From Sphingomonadales bacterium (GTDB lineage: Bacteria > Pseudomonadota > Alphaproteobacteria > Sphingomonadales > Sphingomonadaceae), in NCBI GenBank assembly GCA_024636595.1, contig JAGXGT010000058.1, positions 1 to 6,023 on the forward strand: DNA of 6,023 bases, in the 5' to 3' direction. The translations under genes were made by a program, and so were the position numbers. The notes under the pieces are model-generated. The model saw only the letters and a program-made list of their open reading frames with translations, was not told where the DNA came from and made no database searches. Each line of letters starts with the position of its first letter. Positions within the stretch are counted from its first letter, which is position 1. Of this stretch, positions 1 through 5,792 are shown piece after piece.

Positions 1-930
1 CTGCCGATGATGCCCAAGGGTCGCTACCAGATCATGGCCGACCACATGCCGCGCGTCGGCAGCCTCGGGCTCGACATGATGCTGCGCACCTGCACGATCC
101 AGGTCAATCTCGACTATGCCAGCGAAGCCGACATGGCGCAGAAATTCCGCGTCGGCCTGGCGCTGCAGCCACTGGCCACCGCCCTGTTCGCCAATTCGCC
201 CTTCACCGAAGGCAAACCCAACGGCTATCAGAGCTTCCGCAGCCATATCTGGTCCGACACCGACCCGCACCGCACCGGCATGCTGCCGTTCGTGTTCGAG
301 GATGGCTTCGGCTATGAACGTTATGCTGAATATATGCTCGACGTGCCGATGTATTTCGTCTTCCGCGACGGCAAATATATCGATGCCGCCGGCCTCAGTT
401 TCCGCGATTTCCTGAAAGGCAATCTGTCGGTGCTGCCGGGCGAGAAGCCGACCATGTCCGACTGGACCGACCATCTCTCTACCGCTTTCCCGGAAGTGCG
501 CCTGAAAAGCTTCCTCGAAATGCGCGGCGCCGATGGCGGCCCGTGGAACCGGATTTGCGCCCTGCCCGCTTTCTGGGTCGGCCTGCTCTATGATCAGACC
601 GCACTCGACGCCGCCTGGGACCGGGTCAAGCACTGGACCATGGAAGAACGCGAAGCCCTGCGCAACACGGTTCCCAAGCTCGGACTCGATACCCCGATCC
701 CCAATGGTCAGACGTTGAAAGACCTGGCCAAGGAAATCCTCGATATATCGTCCGCCGGCCTCACCGCCCGCAACCGCCTGAACACCAGCGGCGACAATGA
801 AAGCGGTTTTCTTGATCCGCTGCGAGAAGTGGTCGCCAAGGGCAAATCACCGGCGGCGCAATTGCTCGATCGCTATCACGGCGAATGGAACGGCGATGTC
901 AGCCGGATCTATGACGAGATGAGTTTCTGA
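1..930 (+). CDS. gshA: Glutamate-cysteine ligase, plant/alphaproteobacterial type (5' truncated by window edge)
   Basis: This enzyme makes gamma-glutamylcysteine from glutamate, cysteine and ATP in the cytoplasm, the first and usually rate-limiting step of glutathione synthesis. The frame is open from base 1, so 309 residues are visible; the family is about 450 residues long, so roughly 150 N-terminal residues lie outside. Family motifs are very close to what I remember of the plant enzymes: MPKGRY (about residues 4-9), RTCTIQVNLDY (29-39), NSPFTEGKPNG (65-75), RTGMLPFVFEDGFG (near 92-105), and LEMRGADGGPW followed by CALPAFWVGLLYD (172-198). Internal ATGs at 7 and 10 are not starts, because homology continues upstream of them. 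Of the cysteines known for redox control in the Brassica enzyme, the one in CALP is present (C186 here) but the C341/C356 pair aligns to A129 and V144. The gene ends at TGA and converges on dinB. Confidence 0.95.
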   Translation: MPMMPKGRYQIMADHMPRVGSLGLDMMLRTCTIQVNLDYASEADMAQKFRVGLALQPLATALFANSPFTEGKPNGYQSFRSHIWSDTDPHRTGMLPFVFEDGFGYERYAEYMLDVPMYFVFRDGKYIDAAGLSFRDFLKGNLSVLPGEKPTMSDWTDHLSTAFPEVRLKSFLEMRGADGGPWNRICALPAFWVGLLYDQTALDAAWDRVKHWTMEEREALRNTVPKLGLDTPIPNGQTLKDLAKEILDISSAGLTARNRLNTSGDNESGFLDPLREVVAKGKSPAAQLLDRYHGEWNGDVSRIYDEMSF

Positions 931-947
931 CCACCCAACGCAGCTCT

Positions 948-1026
948 GTGCTCCGCGCTTGACGCGGAGCCCTGGGAGGCAAGAGCGCGCGCAGTAACGC
1001 AGAGCTCCGCATCAAGTGCGGAGCAC
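948..1026. repeat. Pair of inverted REP-like palindromes between convergent gshA and dinB
   Basis: Two 23-bp units, 948-970 and 1004-1026, are reverse complements of each other at 21 of 23 positions, separated by 33 bp. Each unit also contains its own perfect hairpin: GCTCCGCG-CTTGA-CGCGGAGC (950-970) and GCTCCGCA-TCAAG-TGCGGAGC (1004-1024), both with 8-bp stems and 5-nt loops. The two differences between units (G/A and C/T) fall opposite each other in the stem, so pairing is kept: a compensatory change. A short direct repeat AACGCAG precedes each hairpin (937-943 and 996-1002). This is the layout of a BIME (two REP sequences in opposite orientation). It fills the gap between two converging genes, where it could end or insulate transcription from both sides. 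Structure is seen directly; membership of a genomic REP family is inferred. Confidence 0.75.
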
Positions 1027-1034
1027 ATCCTTTT
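1004..1034 (+). terminator. Possible intrinsic terminator of gshA
   Basis: The second REP hairpin (8-bp GC-rich stem, 1004-1024) is followed on the + strand by ACATCC and then TTTT at 1031-1034. The T run is short and begins 6 nt after the stem, so this is a weak match to the intrinsic terminator model. On the minus strand neither hairpin is followed by a T run, so dinB has no obvious canonical terminator here. Confidence 0.3.
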
Positions 1035-1043
1035 GGGTCCAAG

Positions 1044-2150
1044 CTAAAACTCGAACGCGGGCTGATAGTCGCTATCATCCGAACTCGCCACCGTCTCAGC
1101 GCCCTCCAGATTGCCTAGCGTCAACCCGAGCAACCGCACCCCATTCTCCACCGGCATGATGCTCGCCAGCAATTCCCGCCCAATCCCGGCAAACTCCGCC
1201 TTATCCGCGACATAATGATCCACCGAATGGGAACGCGTCACTTGCCGGAAATCCGCATATTTTGCCTTCAGCGTCACCGTCCGCCCGCGCGCTTCGCATT
1301 TCTCGATGCTGTTCCAGACGATATCGATGATATTCTCGAACGCATCCTGCAGATCGGTATCGCTGACCAGATCATCGCCATAGGTCCGCTCGCCGCCGAC
1401 CGACTTGCGAATCCGTTTGGACCGCACCTCGCGGTGATCGACCCCGCGCGAGGCGCGGAACAGATAACCCGCCGATTTGCCAAAATGTTGACGCAGAAAA
1501 TCCTGCGATTGCGCGCGCAGATCAGCCCCGGTGTGAATATCGAGCTTCGCCATCCGCTCCGCCGTCTTCGGCCCGACGCCAAAGAACCGCCGCACCGGCA
1601 GCTGCGCGACAAAATCCGCGCCCTGATGCGGCTTGATCACGCAAATCCCGTCCGGCTTGTTCTGGTCAGAGGCGATCTTGGCGATAAACTTGTTATAGCT
1701 GACCCCGGCGCTGGCGGTGAGATGTGTCTGTTTCCTGATCTCGGCGCGGATCATCTCGGCAATCCTTGTGGCATTGCCAATCCCCATCTTGTCCTGCGTG
1801 ACATCGATATAGGCTTCATCCAGCGACAGCGGCTCGACCAGATCGCTGTGCGTCCGGAAGATCGCCCTTATCTGCTGCGACACCTCGCGATAGACCTCGA
1901 ACCGGTGCTTGACGAAGATCAGGTCGGGACAGCGGCGCTTGGCGGTGACCGAAGGCATGGCCGAACGCACGCCAAATTTGCGCGCCTCATAGGAAGCCGC
2001 CGCGACAACCCCTCGCTTGGACGATCCACCGACCGCCACCGGCTTGCCGCGCAATTCGGGGAAATCCCGCTGCTCGACGCTCGCGAAAAACGCATCCATA
2101 TCGATATGGATGATCTTGCGCTGCAGCAGATCGGGGGCAGAATCGGACAT
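1044..2150 (-). CDS. dinB: DNA polymerase IV (Y-family translesion polymerase)
   Basis: This is a low-fidelity cytoplasmic polymerase that copies past damaged template bases. At 368 residues it is the usual length. Visible landmarks: D17 in HIDMDAFFASVEQ and D111-E112 in SLDEAYIDVT form the metal-binding catalytic triad; F22 is at the steric-gate position; SAGVSYNKFIAKIASDQNKP (147-166) is the family palm motif; GVGPKT (191-196) begins the helix-hairpin-helix of the thumb; the little-finger domain begins near 240. The last six residues, QPAFEF, fit the sliding-clamp-binding pattern Q-x-x-hydrophobic-x-hydrophobic seen at the end of E. coli Pol IV. The ATG is fixed by an in-frame TAG 9 nt upstream and by the catalytic motif just downstream, although no good Shine-Dalgarno is present. 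It lies 39 nt after the upstream secreted-protein gene and may be cotranscribed. I found no GTTC-N7-GTTC LexA box just upstream. Confidence 0.97.
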   Translation of the reverse strand: MSDSAPDLLQRKIIHIDMDAFFASVEQRDFPELRGKPVAVGGSSKRGVVAAASYEARKFGVRSAMPSVTAKRRCPDLIFVKHRFEVYREVSQQIRAIFRTHSDLVEPLSLDEAYIDVTQDKMGIGNATRIAEMIRAEIRKQTHLTASAGVSYNKFIAKIASDQNKPDGICVIKPHQGADFVAQLPVRRFFGVGPKTAERMAKLDIHTGADLRAQSQDFLRQHFGKSAGYLFRASRGVDHREVRSKRIRKSVGGERTYGDDLVSDTDLQDAFENIIDIVWNSIEKCEARGRTVTLKAKYADFRQVTRSHSVDHYVADKAEFAGIGRELLASIMPVENGVRLLGLTLGNLEGAETVASSDDSDYQPAFEF

Positions 2151-2160
2151 GGGACCAGTC

Positions 2161-2192
2161 TAGCGCCTGTTGCTCCGCTTGGGGAGGCGCTA
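2161..2192 (-). promoter_or_regulatory. Hairpin joining the upstream stop codon to the dinB leader
   Basis: A perfect 8-bp inverted repeat, TAGCGCCT (2161-2168) and AGGCGCTA (2185-2192), encloses a 16-nt loop. On the transcribed minus strand the stem begins exactly at the TAG stop codon of the pentapeptide/LprI gene and ends 10 nt before the dinB ATG. There is no T run after it, so a simple terminator is unlikely. It could influence dinB translation or message processing, or be incidental. The only purine-rich GGAG upstream of dinB lies in the loop, about 20 nt before the ATG. Confidence 0.4.
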
Positions 2193-3770
2193 CATTGCCT
2201 CGTTCAGCGACTTTCGATAGCGTTCGATCAGCGCGTCGCCCGCATCGATGCGGATCGTCTCGCCAAAACTGGCGCGCATGCCGCAACTCATGAAATCCGA
2301 TGCATCGGGATATTTTTCATAGTCCGGCTTGCCATCGGCAAATATTTCCAGCCGTCCGTCAAAAATCCGGAATATCGGAATCACCGGGCCTTCCGATACC
2401 GGAATATACCAGCCCGAGGCCTTGTCGAAATAGAGATGCGAGGCGGATAGGCTGCACAAATGGGCATTGGCACCCACCGCGCTACCCTTGATCGCATAGA
2501 GCCCCTGGTCCGACCGCTCGATCAATATCTCTGTCATCGCCGCCCCTGTTAGGACCGGCGTAGTCTTGGCGAACAACTCGGATTGCCGAAAATTAGCAGG
2601 GAGCGGAAGAACATCACCAACAAACAGGGCGGATTCTCCCGGAGCCAGCCACGCCGTCTCACCAAGCAGACCAAGCAACTCGCCCTTGCGCAGGTTGTAG
2701 CTTTCCCGAATGCAATCGGAAGGATATTCCGCCACCGCACACTGGTTGCGCTGCTTCAACCAGGCCAGCTGACTGGCCCTGACGCCGGAATCGACCGCGT
2801 TGGCCCGCTGATAAAGCGCAGCGATATCGCGATCCACCAAGCGCAAATCACTGGCATATTCGCCGCAAATTTCCTGCTCAACCTTGCTCGACGCCTTGGC
2901 GCAATCAAAAGAGGGACGCGCCGCCACGGCCTTCTGCTGCGCATTGGCGGCCAACAAGGTGCGCGCCTCTTCGGCGGTCAAGCGGACATCGGTGTCGCCG
3001 CCGCGCAGGATGATAGGACCGCGAAATTCGGCCTTCGCCAGATCAGGCAGTTGCCCGGGCCCCACGATCGTTCGATCGAGAATCGCACCCGTCAAATCGA
3101 CATCATAAAGACCAAAGCTGTGCAGGGTAGCGCCGGTGAAATCGGTTCCCTTCGCGCTCATCGCGTCACCACCCTGATAGACCGGGCAGCCGTCCGACAC
3201 CGTGATTCCGCAGTCGAACCGAAAGCCGGTCAGGTCGGCGCCATCGATAGTCCAGCCTTCGACGATGCCCTCGAACCAGCCACCGCCGAACCTTCCTCCC
3301 GAAAGATCGGCTCCCGTTGCATCCACATCCTTCAAATTGCTGTTGTCGAAATAGACGTGGGCAATATTCGCTGCCTGAAAATTCGATCCTTCCAGATCGG
3401 TCCGGACAAACGCAGCACCGGAAATTGTGGCTCCGGCCCAATTTGACTCGGACAGGTCAGCATCGACAAAACAGACAGACTTGAGCGTCAGGTCCGAGAA
3501 ATCCCAGCCCTGAAATTTTCCGCCGACGATGATCGTTGCTGCCACCGTTTCCCGATTGACCGCCGCCTGCACCGCATCCGGATTTGCCAATGTGGCTCCA
3601 TCAACACGCACAACGCCTCCAGTGGGTGGATCGGACAGGTCTTTCCCGGCTTGATCGGCAGAAATTGCGAGGTCCGCACAGCTTGGTGGCGATGATGTCG
3701 CATAAGCGGGGGAGATCATCAAGTTCACGCCAAGTATCGAAAGAATAATCCTCAGGCTGATCACTCTCAT
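2190..3770 (-). CDS. Secreted pentapeptide-repeat protein with LprI-like domain
   Basis: Predicted exported protein of 526 residues, function unknown. I chose the ATG at 3770, not the one at 3797, because AGGAG lies 5 nt upstream and the protein then starts with a clean signal peptide (MRVISLRIIL..., cleavage probably after SPAYA, residue 24). Residues about 85-235 hold pentapeptide repeats of the A(D/N)LxG type (for example FSDLTLKSVCFVDADLSESN), which normally fold as a right-handed beta helix. Residues about 287-370 match the LprI/DUF1311 pattern: FDCAKASSKVEQEICG, AWLKQRNQC and DCIRESYNLR, with C290, C302, C344 and C353 able to form two disulfides. LprI is named from a mycobacterial lysozyme inhibitor, but most family members are uncharacterised, so lysozyme inhibition is only a possibility. 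Residues 371-526 are not recognised. It is the first gene of a likely two-gene unit with dinB. Confidence 0.85.
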   Translation of the reverse strand: MRVISLRIILSILGVNLMISPAYATSSPPSCADLAISADQAGKDLSDPPTGGVVRVDGATLANPDAVQAAVNRETVAATIIVGGKFQGWDFSDLTLKSVCFVDADLSESNWAGATISGAAFVRTDLEGSNFQAANIAHVYFDNSNLKDVDATGADLSGGRFGGGWFEGIVEGWTIDGADLTGFRFDCGITVSDGCPVYQGGDAMSAKGTDFTGATLHSFGLYDVDLTGAILDRTIVGPGQLPDLAKAEFRGPIILRGGDTDVRLTAEEARTLLAANAQQKAVAARPSFDCAKASSKVEQEICGEYASDLRLVDRDIAALYQRANAVDSGVRASQLAWLKQRNQCAVAEYPSDCIRESYNLRKGELLGLLGETAWLAPGESALFVGDVLPLPANFRQSELFAKTTPVLTGAAMTEILIERSDQGLYAIKGSAVGANAHLCSLSASHLYFDKASGWYIPVSEGPVIPIFRIFDGRLEIFADGKPDYEKYPDASDFMSCGMRASFGETIRIDAGDALIERYRKSLNEAM

Positions 3771-3775
3771 TGTCG

Positions 3776-3780
3776 CTCCT
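3776..3780 (-). promoter_or_regulatory. Ribosome binding site deciding the start at 3770
   Basis: On the minus strand AGGAG is followed by the 5-nt spacer CGACA and then ATG at 3770. This supports the shorter start over the ATG at 3797, which would place nine polar residues before the signal peptide. That upstream ATG also overlaps the candidate -10 element. Confidence 0.7.
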
Positions 3781-3795
3781 ATCCCGCCCCGTATC

Positions 3796-3823
3796 AATAT
3801 AACGTATAGCCACCATCGCCCAA
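3796..3823 (-). promoter_or_regulatory. Candidate sigma70-type promoter for the pentapeptide/LprI-dinB unit
   Basis: Reading the minus strand, TTGGGC (3818-3823) could be a -35 box and TATATT (3796-3801) a -10 box, 16 bp apart. Transcription would start near 3789, leaving a leader of about 19 nt that contains the AGGAG. The whole divergent gap is only 71 bp (3771-3841), so a promoter for the exporter must overlap this one. TATAGC at 3805-3810 is a possible + strand -10 box, but I see no matching -35. Confidence 0.4.
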
Positions 3824-3841
3824 TCTTGCCATAGCCCGCCG

Positions 3842-5095
3842 GTGAAAAGCAAAGCGCTCCCCTTCCCGATAGGCCGCACCGAACTGGTCATCATGATGGC
3901 CAGCCTGATGTCGCTGAACGCGCTGGCGATCGATATCATGTTGCCGGCGCTGGGCCTCATCTCCGATGATTTCGGCCTGACCGCGGTCAACGACCGGCAA
4001 TGGACGATCACGTCCTATATTTACGGCATGGCGATCGGTTCGATTCTGTACGGCTCGCTGGCCGATCGCTACGGGCGCAGACCCGTGCTGCTGGTGACCA
4101 TCGGCATATATACCGGCTTCGGCATTCTCTGCGCCCTCGCCTGGACCTACGAGCTGCTGCTGGTCGGTCGCTTCATCCAGGGACTCGCCGCTGCGGCCCT
4201 GGGTGTGCTGGCCAACAGCATCATTCGCGATCGCTGTGATGGCGACGCCATGGCCCGGGCGATGTCGACCATCATGATGATATTCATGATCGTTCCGATC
4301 ACGGCACCGCTGCTCGGCCAGCTGGTGCTTCACGTCGCGCCGTGGAAGGCGATTTTCCTTGTGCTGTCCGCCGCCGGACTGTCGGCATTCTTGTGGGTCA
4401 TGATGCGCCTTCCGGAAACCCTGCACCCGGACAACAAGACGCCCATCAAATTCAAATCCGTCACCGCCGCATGGTATAGTGTCATTTTCAACCGCAACAG
4501 CTTTGGCCATGTTATCGCCAGCGGCCTGATGATGGCCCCCTTGTTCGCCTATATCGCGTCGGCCCAGCAGATATTTTTCGACATCTTTGGCGCGGGGGAC
4601 ATTTTTGTCTATATTTTCGCGCTGAATGCAGGCGCGATGTCGTTTGCCAGTTTCACTAATAGCAGGATCGTGATGCGCTTTGGTGCCCGCCGGGTATCAC
4701 AATCGGCGCTGATATTTTTCATTCTTGTTTCGATAATCCACTTTGGACTGGCCGAGGCAGGATGGATAAACATCTGGTCCTTCACCGCCGTATTGGTGCC
4801 GTCGATGGGGATGGTCGGCTTCACCGGAGCGAATTTCAGCTCGATCGCGATGCAGCCATTCGGAAGAACGGCCGGCGTCGCCTCGTCGTTCCAGAATTTC
4901 GCCCGCTCCGGCCTTTCCGCCATGATCGGCGCCGCGATCGGCTTGCAGTTTGACGGCACGGTCTTGCCTTTGGCGACCGGATTTTTGGTCTGCGGCATCG
5001 CGTCGCTATTGCTGATTTTCTGGGCCGAGCATGGAAAATTGTTCCGTCGTGTTCAGACTGGCGTAACCGCCAGTGATCTATTGCCGCAGTCATAG
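3842..5095 (+). CDS. Bcr/CflA-type MFS drug exporter
   Basis: Inner-membrane proton-driven exporter of the major facilitator superfamily, 417 residues, with twelve hydrophobic segments at roughly 13-37, 53-73, 81-101, 104-126, 140-162, 168-189, 221-243, 252-272, 287-305, 311-333, 350-370 and 376-395. The first helix has the Bcr/CflA-like LNALAIDIMLPALG with acidic D31; motif A is GSLADRYGRRP (71-81); a motif C-like segment, IVPITAPLLGQ, lies in helix 5 and marks drug:proton antiporters. The substrate cannot be told from sequence. GTG at 3842 is the only usable start: the in-frame stop TAA is at 3800-3802, no ATG, GTG or TTG lies between, and the ATGs at residues 18-19 would cut the first helix. 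No Shine-Dalgarno precedes it. It diverges from the pentapeptide/LprI gene and is followed after 24 bp by the DUF2147 gene. Confidence 0.9.
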   Translation: MKSKALPFPIGRTELVIMMASLMSLNALAIDIMLPALGLISDDFGLTAVNDRQWTITSYIYGMAIGSILYGSLADRYGRRPVLLVTIGIYTGFGILCALAWTYELLLVGRFIQGLAAAALGVLANSIIRDRCDGDAMARAMSTIMMIFMIVPITAPLLGQLVLHVAPWKAIFLVLSAAGLSAFLWVMMRLPETLHPDNKTPIKFKSVTAAWYSVIFNRNSFGHVIASGLMMAPLFAYIASAQQIFFDIFGAGDIFVYIFALNAGAMSFASFTNSRIVMRFGARRVSQSALIFFILVSIIHFGLAEAGWINIWSFTAVLVPSMGMVGFTGANFSSIAMQPFGRTAGVASSFQNFARSGLSAMIGAAIGLQFDGTVLPLATGFLVCGIASLLLIFWAEHGKLFRRVQTGVTASDLLPQS

Positions 5096-5107
5096 ACCGC
5101 GGCGTAT

Positions 5108-5112
5108 AAGGA
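5108..5112 (+). promoter_or_regulatory. Ribosome binding site of the DUF2147 gene
   Basis: AAGGA is followed by a 7-nt spacer and ATG at 5120. It favours this start over the ATG at 5144 (residue 9), which would also give a usable signal peptide. It lies in the 24-bp gap after the exporter stop codon, consistent with translation from a shared transcript. Confidence 0.6.
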
Positions 5113-5119
5113 CCATCCT

Positions 5120-5560
5120 ATGACATTATCGATTCCCAGCCCCATGAAATTGGCCCTTGGCCTGATCACCGCAGCTTTCGCCTTTGCGACACCGGCGCTG
5201 GCGGCGGACTCGATCATGGGCGATTGGGTCACGCAGGAACGCGATGCGATCATCAAGATTTCCAAATGCGGGCAGACTGTGTGCGGTCGCATCCACAAAT
5301 ATCTGGTGACCCCGCCCAACGGTGTCGGTCAGAAGGACATCCACAATCCCAACAAGAATCTGCGTAGCCGCACGCTGCTGGGCACGGCTATCCTGACCGG
5401 ATTCACCCCCGATGACGATATCTGGCGCGGCAAGGTCTATGATCCGAAATCCGGCAAGACCTATCGCTCGGAAGTCAACCTGGAATCGGCAAACAAGCTA
5501 AAGATGAAGGGCTGCATCGCCTTTATCTGTCAGGGCCAGGACTGGACCCGCGCGAAATAA
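5120..5560 (+). CDS. Secreted DUF2147 family protein
   Basis: Small exported protein of 146 residues; molecular function unknown. A signal peptide covers residues 1-28 (hydrophobic LALGLITAAFAFATPALA, cleavage probably before ADS). The mature part follows the DUF2147 (COG4731) pattern: GDWVTQ near the start, IIKISKCGQTVCGRI, KDIHNPN, LLGTAILTGF, WRGKVYDPKSGKTYRSEVNL, LKMKGC and the terminal QDWTR. Four cysteines remain in the mature protein, C50/C55 and C132/C137, and could pair in the periplasm. The family is thought to form a small beta-rich, lipocalin-like fold, which fits the many short alternating strands, but I cannot name a ligand. It probably sits behind the exporter in one operon and ends 13 bp before the large inverted repeat. 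Confidence 0.9.
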   Translation: MTLSIPSPMKLALGLITAAFAFATPALAADSIMGDWVTQERDAIIKISKCGQTVCGRIHKYLVTPPNGVGQKDIHNPNKNLRSRTLLGTAILTGFTPDDDIWRGKVYDPKSGKTYRSEVNLESANKLKMKGCIAFICQGQDWTRAK

Positions 5561-5573
5561 GGGTTATTTTCTA

Positions 5574-5780
5574 ACCTCAAGCGCCGGGCGCGGACATCCG
5601 TCCGCTTGGCTATCCTCGCATAAGCTCGGGCGCGCACTCGCGCTTGCCTCCGCTGCGCGTCGGTCTGATGTCCGATGTAGAGTTTGTTTTTCCGAGGCGC
5701 AGCCGAGGCAAGGCCGACCGGCCGCCGCGCCTTATGCGCGAAAGCCAAGGGCGCGGATGCGTCCGCCCGGCGCTTGAGGT
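5574..5780. repeat. Large imperfect inverted repeat filling a convergent gap
   Basis: Left arm 5574-5663 and right arm 5692-5780 are imperfect reverse complements around a 28-nt centre (5664-5691). The outer 17 bp, ACCTCAAGCGCCGGGCG, match perfectly (5574-5590 with 5764-5780). The innermost 21 bp (5643-5663 with 5692-5712) match at 19 positions. The middle shares CTTGGCT and CGCATAAG (5605-5624 with 5731-5749) and diverges between these blocks. Each arm also carries a small hairpin of its own: GCGGAC-ATCC-GTCCGC at 5590-5605 and GCGGA-TGCG-TCCGC at 5753-5766. The element starts 13 bp after the DUF2147 stop and ends 12 bp before the stop of the facing gene, so either transcript would fold into a long stem. 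No coding capacity is credible. It could be a bidirectional transcription barrier, a MITE-like or REP-like dispersed element, or both. Confidence 0.85.
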
Positions 5781-5792
5781 AAAACAAAAAAA

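Noticed and set aside
2169..2184. TGCTCCGCTTG in the loop of the dinB leader hairpin resembles half of the REP unit at 948-970
   Set aside because: The match is about eleven bases with a gap and lacks the second half of the palindrome; probably chance.
2193..2260. GTTC motifs (near 2202 and 2222) as a possible LexA box upstream of dinB
   Set aside because: Spacing between the two GTTC copies is about 16 nt, not the 7 nt expected, and they lie within the coding part of the upstream gene.
1215..2450. 411-residue open frame on the + strand opposite dinB
   Set aside because: It is a high-GC antisense shadow of dinB and the end of its neighbour: rich in R, H, D and I with no domain I recognise, while the minus strand encodes an unmistakable Pol IV.
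2583..3446. 287-residue open frame on the + strand opposite the pentapeptide/LprI gene
   Set aside because: Composition mirrors the regular repeats of the true gene on the other strand; no start signal and no family resemblance.
3803..3836. ATAGCC repeated twice in the divergent gap as an operator
   Set aside because: Six bases, two copies about 25 bp apart in direct orientation with no further similarity; not enough to support a binding site.
3794..4510. 238-residue minus-strand frame opposite the exporter
   Set aside because: Low-complexity H/Q/R/D-rich translation is typical of the antisense of a membrane protein gene; the + strand has clear MFS motifs.
5562..5576. Small hairpin GGTTA-TTTTC-TAACC just after the DUF2147 stop
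   Set aside because: Only a 5-bp AT-containing stem with no T run after it, and it shares bases with the outer end of the large repeat; too weak to call a terminator.
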